A stretch of 64,000 bases of DNA from Persicaria tinctoria (Eukaryota > Streptophyta > Magnoliopsida > Caryophyllales > Polygonaceae): contig JBANSL010000016.1 of NCBI GenBank assembly GCA_037127255.1, forward strand, positions 5,644,501 through 5,708,500, written 5' to 3'. Positions 50,565-60,974 of this stretch are shown here, piece by piece; within the stretch, counting starts at the first letter, position 1; the number at the start of each line of letters is the position of its first letter. The notes beneath the pieces are model-generated. The model was not told the origin of the DNA and ran no database searches. It saw nothing but the letters and a program-made list of their open reading frames with translations. Both the position numbers and the translations under genes were made by a program.

Positions 50565-51563
50565 GCTAGATGTGAGAGATAATTAAGGGGAAAAAAAACA
50601 ATTGTCTAAATGGTCAAAAATCATAGAATTGAATAAGTCAGTTTTGGAAGGATAGTTTTTTTTTTTTTTTTTTTTGAGTAATAGGGTTGATGGTAGTTAA
50701 GGGAATATGGGCGATTGGCTGAGGGTTGGACTTTTATTTTCCCCTTCTTTGCATGTGGCTTAGCTTGATGTGTGAACAAGTCTAAACCCCTTCTCAAATG
50801 TCAAAAGCTTTCACTGCATGCAATTTGTAAAAAAGTGAGTTTATTTTATTATCATTAGAGGTTAGTAATTTTGAACCAAATAAAATGAAAATACTAAAAA
50901 AAAAACTATCACAATTTTTTTTTAAACATCCATTTTAATAAAAAAGCCCAATGATAAGAAGCCCCATACAAAATAATATTTTAACCCTGCCTGCCCTCAT
51001 CCAACGAACGCCTTATATGTATATGTATTCTCTTTATCGATAGTTTCGTTTTGATGTATAATACTCCCGGCATCCGTTAATTAAAACTCGATGTTTTAGT
51101 ATTTTACTATTCACACACGCATTTTTAGGTGTTAAAACCTATATAAAATTTTAACTTTTTTAATAATTATTTTAAATAACTTCATTCTTATTACTATTAA
51201 GTATAAACTTATAAAAACAAATGTATATTTTTTTTTGATATTTTATATAGTTTTTATCATTATAAAAAAAGCGTGCATGAATAATAAGGAATAAGTTTTA
51301 ATTAACAGAGAGGGAGTGTGCCTTAATAGGATAGGATAGGATAGTCGGATAGATAGAGATATTGATTGATTTTTTTTTTTAATTTGGGGTAGAGTTCCTC
51401 TACTTTGGATACTTGCCAAAATAGTAGTACGTAACTTTGGCTATTTCACAAATCATTTTAACTTTTTTTTTTACCAAAATTAAAAAAATCGAAATAAATC
51501 TTATCTTGGGATAGCAAGCGAAATTTTCGGGGAAAAAATAAAACAAATTTGAAGCCCTATGAA
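50565..51563. other. Spacer between VQ copy 1 and the Helitron
   Basis: To about 50830 the sequence is shared with the flank of VQ copy 2. A T-run lies at 50659-50676. A Stowaway MITE lies at 51064-51316. A short AGGAT repeat occurs near 51327-51342. No gene is seen. Confidence 0.45.
51064..51316. mobile_element. Stowaway-type MITE
   Basis: Inverted-repeat element, left end CTCCCGGCATCCGTTAATT and right end AATTAACAGAGAGGGAG, with arms sharing ACTATTCA and GCGTGCATGAATA. The left flank is TA; the right TA has drifted to TG. It is non-coding. Confidence 0.75.
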
Positions 51564-54157
51564 TCTATATATAACTTTAAAAGAGAAGAGTTGGCTGATG
51601 TGGCTTACTCTCCTTCAATTTAGCTAATTCAACCAATTGATTTTATTCTACTTTTTTTTTTCCCCAACCCTCCTTTCCCTTCTTGAGTTTCATTTTCCAA
51701 TAATCAAATCGGCCTAGGGTTCCCGTTCTCATGGTCACTGCCTCGGAACATCTCCTGGCTTCTCATGCTTCGGCGCTCCGCCACTGCGCGCCCACCCTTG
51801 CTGCTTCATCCCCGCCCACTCTCGCCTTCCTTCCCGCCCACCGTCGTCTCCCTCGATTCTCCTATCGATTCTCAATTGCTTCATCATGTAGAAGAAATGC
51901 TCCTTCTTGATTCACAATCCTCCAGATTTCGTCGACGAGTTCACAGAGAAAGGATCCTGACGCGGCGATACCTCCAAAGGTCACCAATCACGCCGATGTC
52001 GTCGATTAATTCAACTGCTTTCGGTTTCATCCTCTTCCTCTGATGTTTTCTTATTCACAATCATCTGGATTTCGCCGCTCAGCTCATGGAGAAAGAATCC
52101 CGTTTCCTCCGGATTGCTTCAGCTGTGCCTTAGAAATGAGGTATGTCCCTAATTTCTCTATCTTAATTTTGTTTATAAAATTCAAAATCTTCTGTTCTAG
52201 ATTTCATATTTGTAATTCAGCTTCCATATTTCATAGATTCTTCTTAATATGTTTTCCGCATCTTAGGTAAGAAATGATGATAATGTTTTCCGTCCACCAC
52301 TTGCTTCTTTTCATATTTTCACTTTCCAGGTCCTTGAAAGCTTTGCTTTTGATCGATAGTTTGATGCCAATGCTTAAGCTTTTGTTGATTTGGTAATTTC
52401 AAATTTCAATTGGAACCAATTTCTTTTATTCGAAGAGGAGAAATTGTTCTATCTGATTTGGTGTTTTTTTTTGCTGGATAAAGAACAGTTGATCGAAATT
52501 GCATTCTACTTACCCGAATCCGAGATATTTGGATTCAGTTGCTGATGGAATCGCTAATCCTTATCAATTTGATTTTCTGTTACACGTTGATCGAAATTGC
52601 ATGCTACTTACCTGAATTTCGGATTTTTGGACTTATCAGGGTTTTTTTTCCTTTAAATTAATGACATAAATTAAGATCTCACAATCTTTCCAAACCTTTT
52701 TTTTTTTATTATTTTTACTTTCTTCCTATATCATCCCATCATATCTTCTCTTCTTTCGTCCTACCACTCATATTACTTCTTCCCTATGGTGGCAATGGCT
52801 GGAGCAATTAGTTAGATAACTAGCAAGAATGATATTTTTTATATGTTCCCTAAGTTAGCACATTCTGACTCCAAATAAAACCTCCCTTAGGGTAGCAATC
52901 TTGATTTTTAATGATTTTTAATTATATTGTTGTAGGAGGGAGGCATATGTTGCCTCTCTTGCTAGATGCTTTCAAGGGAATAAAGTATACTAGAGTTATT
53001 AGGTTGAGATATTCGGTGAGAATCCCTTAGATATGAGATTTTGATAGGAATTGATGCTTACTTTTTCGATCATATTCATTTTGCATTGTTTCTTAATCAT
53101 GCAGGTTTCTTCTTTTGAATTTGCCTGTTGTTCTTGTGGATCTTACAAGTCGTCATGACTCATGGGGTACACATAGTTACTATGATTTTTCACTTTTTTC
53201 ATCTTCGGTGATGTCCCAATGTTAATGTTCTTGGTTTGGACACTAGGGACGTTAGGTATTTTTGGTGTTTCGTTATTGATTGACACAGTGTCCTTACTTT
53301 TGAGTGTTTGATAGACTCTCTAAATTGAATCATTTCAAACAAAATACTACTCTTTTTGATGAAATTACATGTAAAGTAATCTTGATTGGATGAGTAGTGT
53401 TAATCTATTTTTACATGTGCTTTGTTCTTTTTTTAGTGTGAATTATACTTGCAGGAGATACTACCATTTCTTACTAATCTTAGATTATAAGTTCTTGAAT
53501 TAGTTGAATATGTAAGTTGCCTTTGTGTGTTGCCTTTTATGATACAACCTGAGTGAGTGAGCAACCCTTTTGTCCTTTCCTCTATTTTATCATTTTTAAA
53601 ACAATATATTTGACAACATCTTTTCTTAGCTCCTTGGTTGAACAATAGCAGATGTAGTAATCATCTGTTGCTGGTAAAAAAAAAAGAAAAAAAATCTTAT
53701 GAGATTGGTGTCATGGCAGTGTGGTTTCATTGATTATAAGCATGAAATGATGGCATATATTTTCTGTAGTTATCTATTTTCCTTAATTGGTTCGAGTTTT
53801 CAATTGTCACCGAATAGTACTTGAGCATGCATCTATAATCATTTATTTGGAATTGAAGATAATATCATGTTCTAATTGAAAATAGTACTCTATAACCTAT
53901 ATCCTATCTTCTGTATAATCCTAGATATTTCCTAATTATTTTGTTTTCTTTAGACCATTGCAATGGTTGAAGGTTATAAAGACGAAGGTGAACGGGGATT
54001 ATAGCCCTGATGGACTATATCGGGTGATCCAAGTCAAACACCGACATCTTATACTGTGTTCATCCTTATAATATTTTTCGTTTATTTTTTTGTTATCCTT
54101 ATAATAAATATATATTTTTTTTCCCACAAACGCGCCATGGCGCGGAAATTGTACTAG
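51564..54157 (+). mobile_element. Helitron, 2.6 kb, non-autonomous
   Basis: The plus-strand element starts TCTATATATAACTTTAAAAG at 51564, after A. It ends with the hairpin CGCGCCATGGCGCG, the spacer GAAATT and GTACTAG at 54157, before T. Both ends match the shorter elements at 13500-14240 and 58168-58638. Inside there is no Rep/helicase frame. A GC-rich, exon-like stretch at about 51700-52140 may be a captured gene fragment (open frames with Pro, Ser and Arg, followed by a GT donor-like site after GAAATGAG), but I cannot name its source. The rest is A/T-rich. Confidence 0.8.
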
Positions 54158-54580
54158 TTGACATTAAACCGACAGCTCGAATTCTTTCTTAATCAAAAAA
54201 AAAAAAAAAAAAACCGGCAGTTAAAGGGTTAACAATTTAAACCAAAACCGATAGTTCATTAAAACCAAAACCGTTAGGTCAGCCGGTTGAACTATTTAAA
54301 CCGAACCGGATCCAAGCTGATCCAAAGTCCTACGCGGCACACCCGTAATTAATGCAAAATTTTGAAATCAAACTTCCATATATAAAAAACAGTAATTACG
54401 GAGTAATTACTGTATTCACTGAATTTCACTCATCCATCAAGTTAGAACCTTCCTCCTGATGGCGCTTTCTCCCTCCCTTTAAAGCTATCGATCTCACTCT
54501 AGTTCAATTACTTTCTTTCTCAATTATTTTCGATTCAGCAATGGATTAGCTCGTTTCAAGGGGATCGCAAGCCACGGAGG
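54158..54580 (+). other. Flank and leader before the broken gene
   Basis: Low-complexity AAACCGAACCGG-type repeats (about 54230-54310) are followed by a likely core promoter and leader. No separate gene is seen. Confidence 0.4.
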
Positions 54581-56774
54581 ATGCTCAATGATTTCCTCCT
54601 CGAAGACCTCGTCGAGATCGAGGTCCGCATCCGCAACTCCGCCGGCTTCAAATCCTCGTCATCTAAGATTTCAAATGCCATTCACAAAGCGTCTATGGCT
54701 GTTATCAGCAACGCCGTTAAGCTCCTGCCGTGCAAGTCGACTTCGGCCAAGGGGAGCTCACCCAACGGCAGTAGTAAGAACGCGAAGAAGAAAACGCTCC
54801 TACCGATAAGCTTCTCAAAGAACCTCTTCAGGGGCTGCTTGGGGAAGAAAGCATCGTCGCAAGTTCACTCAGACGGCGCCGCCTCCGCGGACAAGTACCA
54901 GCCGTCGTCCAATATTGCAACGACAGCGAGCACGACGATCACGGTCCCCTCGACGAGCAGTACGAACAGTGATGCCTCCGAGTTGGAGAGCGAGTTCACT
55001 CATCCGCTTCAAAACGTAGCCGAAAACGGCCTTATCGAAGCGAAGCCAGATTCGTCAGCAAAGAGCAAGACAAGTGAATCTATCGAAGCAGCGACCACCA
55101 AGGTACGAAGCATTCACTATTTTTTAATTTTACTTTACTTTAATTAATTAATTAAATTATACTCAATGATCTATTGAATTCTATGATAGTTTTTAACTGA
55201 ATTTAGAAATATGGTTAACAAGTTTTAAAAAATCTTCTTTTACACATACTTGTTATTTGAATCATGTAACCGAATATCTAGCAGATAATTTGGAGCAACG
55301 AGGGCGGGGCAGGGCCGGCCCTGAGATTTTTGGGGTCCGAGGAGGCGATGTAAAAAGATATTTTGATCAATAAATATATTCATAAAAAAATATTAAAAAA
55401 TGCAATTTTTTATATTTATTTAACTATTATAAATTTCAGATTTTCTTTTTTATTACTAAAAGGAAAATTTATAGACTATCAGTAGTATACAATCTCTCGG
55501 TATAACGAAACAAAATACTACAATTTTTAGATTTACCAACATACTTATTTACTTCTTTTTTTTTTAATTTCCTTACAAGTCCTATTTTAAAAAAACATGA
55601 ATTTTTTTATTAAGAAATAAAAGTAAAAAATATTTTTTTAATATTCTATTTTTTTTCCATTAATGTAAAATAGCATGGTTAAACACTTTAAAACATATTA
55701 TTACTTTGCAAATTTATCCAAATAAAATTCTATAATCACTTAAATAAATTTATTAAAATAGCATAAGTTGTTACTTAAAAACTACCCGTTTTTGCATTTA
55801 TAACAAAAATTGAAAGACGGAGACCTTCTTACACTCTTTATCGTTGACTCGAAATATTTAAAGTTGCTTCGCAAATGAGTTTTTTTTTACGTATAAATTT
55901 TCATAAATATTTTATTACGTGTAAATATAATAATAACATAATACCTTAATTAAATATATAACATAATTTTTTTCCCGGGGCCCGCGACCGCCTCTTGGGC
56001 CTACCCCTAGGGCCGGCCCTAAGGGCGAGGAAGAGCAATCCAGTCCAGTTTTCGTCTTGAACTTATCTGACGATGAATACGGAGAACAAGTCGGAAGCAA
56101 TTCCCCTTACACCCGTAGGCTCAATCACTTGAAAGGTATATACATACATTGTTGTGTATTTGATGATCATCGATCTTATTTATTTTATAGAAGCTCTTCA
56201 TCTATAACTCCATGATATGCAGGGACCAATGAAGAACTCTTCGACTCTAGAATGGGCAAGATAAACCATGAGGCCGGAGTACAGGAATCGGAGGAGGAGC
56301 GCGTCTTAAACCTCCTCAAGTCCAAAACACCATTGTCATCTAATGGAGACATGCTCAACAACGCAGATGCTTTACTCATCGGTTTCTTCAAGGAAGGGTT
56401 AGCTAAAGCAAGTGACGAGAACTACAAGCTTGTGGAAGACACGCTTTTGATTGAAGCGGATGATTGGCTCTGTGGGCGGAGGAGCCACAGTGATCAGGCT
56501 TCGTTAGGATGGAAGGAGGAGGAGGAGGAGAGGACGGTGTACGTCAAGGATGTGGAGGAAGCAAGGGAGTGGAAGGGCAACCATGACGCGGAAAAGGAGG
56601 AAGTGGCCATTCGAGTCGAGGCCGACGACATATATATTGAGTTCTTTGGTCGACGAAATGGTGGGGGAGTTTAGCAATTTGGAGCTCCTCAAGTTGCTAT
56701 GCAAGATGGAAGTAGCTTCAATGTGGTCTGCTTTCATTGTGAATAAATGCTGCATCGGAATAAGTAGTTTTTAA
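54581..56774 (+). pseudogene. Plant-specific protein gene, probably broken (hAT insertion and frameshifts)
   Basis: Three exons are recognisable: 54581-55102, about 55285-56135 interrupted by an inserted element, and 56223 onward. Exon 1 encodes RRMLNDFLLEDLVEIEVRI and a Ser/Lys-rich segment. Exon 3 encodes EEERVLNLLKSK, LLIGFFKEGLAK and a conserved-looking C-terminal helix. I recognise the layout of an uncharacterised plant family but no function. Three defects are seen. The upstream ATG at 54541 is one base out of frame and hits TAG two codons later. A hAT-like element (55310-56022) with an 8-base duplication splits exon 2. The C-terminal block LSSLVDEMVGEFSNLEL lies in a different frame from the rest of exon 3, as after a two-base loss in the AT run near 56628. 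A shortened protein starting at 54581 could still be made. Confidence 0.65.
55310..56022. mobile_element. hAT-like non-autonomous element inserted in an exon
   Basis: The ends are CAGGGCCGGCCCTGAG (left) and CTAGGGCCGGCCCTAA (right) in inverted orientation. The flanking 8-base duplication is GGGCGGGG (55302-55309) and GGGCGAGG (56023-56030), with one mismatch. CAGGG tips and 8-base duplications are hAT hallmarks. The 713-base interior is A/T-rich and non-coding. Confidence 0.75.
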
Positions 56775-57101
56775 GTATATATGGACAATTTGGCATTTGG
56801 AAGTAGTTGCCTTAATTCCAGAGATGTTTATGATTGTAAATATTTTGACCTCTTTTGTTTTTTAAACCCTTTTTATATACTAATATTGATCCCAAAAACG
56901 AAGATGGGGAGATCGATCGATAAAGAATGTTAATGTATGCGAAAAATCAAATACACTGTACACAACAGCATGTTATGAAGAGCTACAAACTAACTGTGAA
57001 CAACAAATTACACACGTATCTTCTGAAGAAATTAAATTACCCTAATTTAATTTAATGCAATGAAATTATATATGAAAAACCATTTTTCATAGATTTATAA
57101 C
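56775..57101 (-). other. 3' flank of VQ copy 2
   Basis: Non-coding. From about 56888 the sequence matches the flank of VQ copy 1, with small indels. Confidence 0.5.
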
Positions 57102-57371
57102 CTAACCCGATGAAGATGTCGGTGCAGGAGATTGGTTTCCGGTTAAACGTTGAACCAGACCCATGAACTCCTCCGGCCTAACCTCAATGACCCTAGGTGA
57201 GCTCAAGTATATCACAACCGGAGACCTCGGCTGCATCCCTAATTGCCTTACCCCGCCAAGCCTGCTCAGAGGCGGTAGCGATGAAGGCGGTTTCCTCTTC
57301 ATCGCCTTCTTCCTCATGAGGGTAGCCCTTCTGCTGACATTGTTGCGGTCTTGAGCCATCGAATGCTGCAT
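57102..57371 (-). CDS. VQ motif-containing protein, copy 2
   Basis: Intronless, 89 residues, almost the same as copy 1, with the VQ core FMGLVQRLTG unchanged. Differences are confined to the N-terminus (MQHSM against MHSM), an Asp-to-Asn and a Leu-to-Met change, and the C-terminal tail, which is longer (NQSPAPTSSSG). Both frames are intact and the TATA box and spacing are kept, so both copies may be expressed. The role is expected to be the same: a WRKY-binding nuclear cofactor. The copies are direct repeats separated by about 6.9 kb, with the broken gene and a Helitron between them. Confidence 0.9.
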   Translation of the reverse strand: MQHSMAQDRNNVSRRATLMRKKAMKRKPPSSLPPLSRLGGVRQLGMQPRSPVVIYLSSPRVIEVRPEEFMGLVQRLTGNQSPAPTSSSG

Positions 57372-57460
57372 TTGAGTTAATTAGGGTTTCTTGAATTGAT
57401 TGCAGTTTTATTTTCCTTAAGGCAGTGAAGCTGATGGGGAATGAGGGTGCAGTGTGTGCA

Positions 57461-57468
57461 TATTTATA
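57461..57468 (-). promoter_or_regulatory. TATA box of VQ gene copy 2
   Basis: TATAAATA on the minus strand, about 90 bases upstream of the start, in the same place as in copy 1. Confidence 0.6.
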
Positions 57469-58167
57469 GCGAGGTGTGAGAGATAATTAAGGGGGAAAAA
57501 AACAAGTGTCTAAATGGTCAGAAATCAAAGAATTGAACAAGTCAATTTTGGAAGAATAATTTTTATTTTTGGGAGTATTAGGGTTGATGCCTTGATGGTA
57601 GTTAAGGGAATATGGGCGATTGGCTGACTTTTATTTTCTTCTTTTTTTCCCCTTAATGAACTTAATTTGTTGAATATGGAAAATTCTTTTTAAATTTCTT
57701 TGCATGTGGCTTAGCTTGATGTGTGAACAAGTCTAAATCCCTTCTCAAATGGCTAAAGCTTTCCCTTTTGTAAATTCATTTTTCAAAAATATTTTTTAAG
57801 AGGTTAATTAATTAACTTGATGAGTTGTTTATTTGTGTCTGTCACTAGATTTTCGGGTTTCTCTCGGATTTGACTTCGGGTGGATCGGGTTGGGTTTTTA
57901 GGTCGGGTCATATTTTACCAGCAAGTGTCATATGTTTTTAAAAAGCTACTAATTATATATAAAAAATTAGTATTTTAATATGTTTGTTTAAAAAGCTATA
58001 TTAATTATATGAAATACTAAAAAATTAAAGGTTTTTTAAAATATATTTATAACGGGCAATACATATGACATTATTTTAAAAAATTAATTAAAAAAAGTTA
58101 AATAACTTTTGCGAAAATGTGTAAAAAAGTCGAACCATAAAAACTATTTTTTGATTTTATGAGTATA
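57469..58167. other. Spacer after VQ copy 2
   Basis: Up to about 57770 the sequence is duplicated promoter-side flank. Then comes A/T-rich sequence with a GGTTTC/GGGTCGGGTC-type segment near 57850-57915 that looks like transposon debris. No gene is seen. Confidence 0.4.
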
Positions 58168-58638
58168 CTAGTATGTTCCCCGCGCCATGGCGCGATTTTT
58201 TATAAATAAAATTTTACTAATATATTAAATTAATATTATAACATAATTGTAAAAGTTCAGATAATTAAATATTTTGAATTAAACTCATGGGTTGAGAAAA
58301 CGATTAAAGTAATATATATGGATATATATAGATATAGATGTAGATCACTAATATTAATTTTATATTTTCTTATTATTAATTTTATGTTTTGAATTAATCC
58401 CATTGTTTTTTTAGAGAAAAAAAAAACTTCAAAAATTATAATTTAGGCTAATATCAATGTTTTGAATTAAGCTCAATAGTTAGTAAAATTAAAGAAAAAA
58501 GAGAATTAAAGGAAAAAGAAGAAAAAAATTAGAATTAAAGAAAATCAAAGAAAAATGGCAAAAATAATGATTGGTCGAGACTCCTAAAATTCCTATAAAC
58601 ATCATCATAAACTCTTCTAAATTAAGAGTTTATATAGA
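58168..58638 (-). mobile_element. Short non-autonomous Helitron with duplicated 5' end
   Basis: On the minus strand it runs from TCTATATAAACTC at 58638 to the hairpin CGCGCCATGGCGCG and TACTAG at 58168, flanked by A (58167) and T (58639). Directly to the right, 58641-58802 repeats the last ~160 bases of the 5' region (including TGGCAAAAATAATGATTGG and AACTCTTCTAAATTAAGAG), but its outer TC has changed. So either the true 5' end is the outer, mutated one, or the terminus was duplicated in tandem. It is non-coding. Confidence 0.75.
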
Positions 58639-58802
58639 TAGTTAGTAAAATTAAAACAAAAAAGAATTAAAGGAAAAAGAAGAAAAAAATTAAATTAAAA
58701 AAAATCAAAGAAAAATGGCAAAAATAATGATTGGTCGAGACTCCTAAAATTCCTATAAGCTTGACACATAATCATAAACTCTTCTAAATTAAGAGTTTAT
58801 AT

Positions 58803-59259
58803 AGGTATCAATTTCTAATTCTCAATTCAATTTAGTCCTTTTTGGCATATCCATAATGAGTCAATCAATTGTCTGGTTGGTTTTGTTTTTTTTTTTTTTT
58901 TTTTTTTTTTTTCTTCTTTTCAGTTTTCACAAGAACGAAGACTTCAAAAAATTCTTGCCAGACCGAAAAAAGAAAATGGAAAATTCTAGTTTGACTGCAT
59001 GCAAGTCAAATCATCTGTAAATTGAATTACAAGATTGATTATGTAAATTGAAGTGGGTCTTTTCTACACAGGAATTACACCCATCAATTATCCCCGATGG
59101 GTGGCCAAGTGACCTAGAATATTTAGAATGATCTTTGGGTAACCTCATAAATATTTAGAATGATCTTTGGGTTTCCAATAAAAAACATAAAAACTACATG
59201 GGTAATAATGAACTGAATATGAAAGTCAGTCACCTCTTTACCCTTTAAAAGCTCTGGAA
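58803..59259. other. Spacer with poly(T) tract
   Basis: A T run of about 27 bases lies at 58886-58912. Near 59110-59170 the string AATATTTAGAATGATCTTTGGGT is repeated twice. No gene is seen. Confidence 0.5.
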
Positions 59260-59720
59260 TAAGCCTCTCATTCAGAGTCTTTTTCCTCAAAATATAGCTG
59301 ACTGTATTTTATCCCTCAACATCCCAACATGGCAATCGCAGGATAAGCTAATCTGGGCACCTAATCCCACAGGAAAATTCACCACCAAATTTGCTAAGAA
59401 AATTAGCAACACCCATAACCACAACATAGAAAACCATAACTGAATCTGGAACCTAAACCTCCCTCCTCGCCTTAAAAACCTAGTATGGAAAATTAAAGTA
59501 GATGCTCTACCCACGACCAACAGGCTTAATAGGTACATCAACAGAGTACCAAACACCTGTTCCCTATGTAACCTCGGAAATGAGGATGTCATTCACCTCC
59601 TTACGGAGTGCTCCTTTGCTAAAGAACTAATAGCCTACTTCGAACAAACAACAGGTAAGTTCTTTCGCAACCTCTCCTTGCAAAGTTCCCTGTGTGACAC
59701 CATTAATCAAATCAAGCATG
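59260..59720 (+). pseudogene. LINE reverse transcriptase C-terminal (zf-RVT) remnant
   Basis: A plus-strand frame broken by a TGA at about 59440 reads DKLIWAPNPTGKFTTKFA, then IWNLNLPPRLKNLVWK, DALPTTNRLNR and CSLCNLGNEDVIHLLTEC. This is the zinc-binding segment that follows the reverse transcriptase in plant L1-type LINEs. Neither the catalytic core nor the RNase H is present, so it is a fragment. It is a different element from the LINE at 18.5-24.7 kb, judged by sequence. Confidence 0.8.
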
Positions 59721-59843
59721 CAAATCAATTCTTTGAAGATTTAGTTGTTAATCCGGTTTGATTACGGTTTGACTTAAAATTTTCCAGTTCGGTTCGGTTT
59801 AAAATCAGAACAATTTTGGGCCGGTTATCTGTTATCATCATTA

Positions 59844-60078
59844 CTCCCTCCGATCCAGAAAGATTGATGTTTGACTTTTTAACACGTGTTTTAAGGAGCT
59901 AAAAACTATATAATATATTAACTTTTTTATTATTATTTTTTTATAATCTAATACTTATTATCAACAAATATTAAGTTGTAAAAAAATATTTTAAAAAAAG
60001 TCGATATTTTATATAGTTTTTAGCTCCTTAAAATACGTGTTAAAAAATCAAACGACAATTTTTTTGGATCGGAGGTAG
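59844..60078. mobile_element. Stowaway-type MITE
   Basis: Ends CTCCCTCCGATCCAGAAAG and TTTTGGATCGGAGGTAG, TA on both sides, and arms sharing AACACGTGTTTTAAGGAGC and its inverse. Non-coding. Confidence 0.85.
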
Positions 60079-60087
60079 TATTTAATA

Positions 60088-60327
60088 CTCCCTCCGTTAA
60101 AAAATATAAGTCTTTTTAGGCTTAAAATTTTGTTTAGAAATATAAGTTTTTTTAGGTTTTCTAGGCATTGGGTTAAGAGAAAAATAACTTTTTGACTTGT
60201 TTTATGAAATGTTATTGGTTATTAGTGGTTGTGAATAATTAATGAGGGGTATAAAAGTAACACTTTTGTAGTTTCCTTAATACGTGTGCAAACACCTAAA
60301 AGGACTTATAATTTTGAACGGAGGTAG
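60088..60327. mobile_element. Stowaway-type MITE
   Basis: Ends CTCCCTCCGTTAAAAAATA and TTTTGAACGGAGGTAG, TA on both sides. It follows the previous MITE after only 9 bases. Its arms (AGTCTTTTTAGG and its inverse) differ from the neighbour, so the two belong to separate subfamilies. Confidence 0.85.
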
Positions 60328-60974
60328 TACTGTATTATGGTTTTGGTTTTATCTGGTTTAGGTTCGGTTTTGATACGGTTTAAACCGGTGCACACCGAGA
60401 GTTAGAGAGATCGATCTCTGCCTTTGTCTGCAAGGTTTACCTTACTCTCTTCCAATGAGTTGAATCGATCGACGTAAACCTGTTTATCTTGAATTATGAG
60501 TTTGAAATTTGATTTGGTCGCCCTAAAAAAAGTGATACTCCGTACTCCGTAGATCATTTGTTGTATAATTTTTTAAAATATAAAGTTCCCGCTCATTTAA
60601 TTATTTCTTCCGTGCACAAAAAACGAATTAAATACAATTTCCTTTTTCAGTTTATTTCCTCCGTCATCAATCTTGGGCGACAAGCAAGAACTCCATCGTT
60701 TCCCGCTCTCGTTTTCCTCCTGTCCTCCATCTCAATCTCCTTCCGCTTTCCGATTCCTCCTTTCCGTTGATTGTTTTCCTTTTTCCATTTCAATTTCTTC
60801 TTCCTCCTCCTCATCTCATCACAATTCGTCGCTATTCGTTTTCTCCATTCTCGTTTAATCCAGTTCGCGCCGGCAAATCCAGTCGGCGCCGGCGACTCGC
60901 CGTCACCGCAGCCGTAATCCGCAGGAGAATATAGACGGGGAACGGTGAAAGCTTGTCTAAAAGCTTCAGCTAGT
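60328..60974 (+). other. Promoter and leader of the TFIIE-alpha gene
   Basis: GGTTCGGTTTTGATACGG-type repeats (60350-60390) are followed by a pyrimidine-rich, exon-like leader at 60650-60900. Short open frames here do not join the main frame. Confidence 0.45.
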
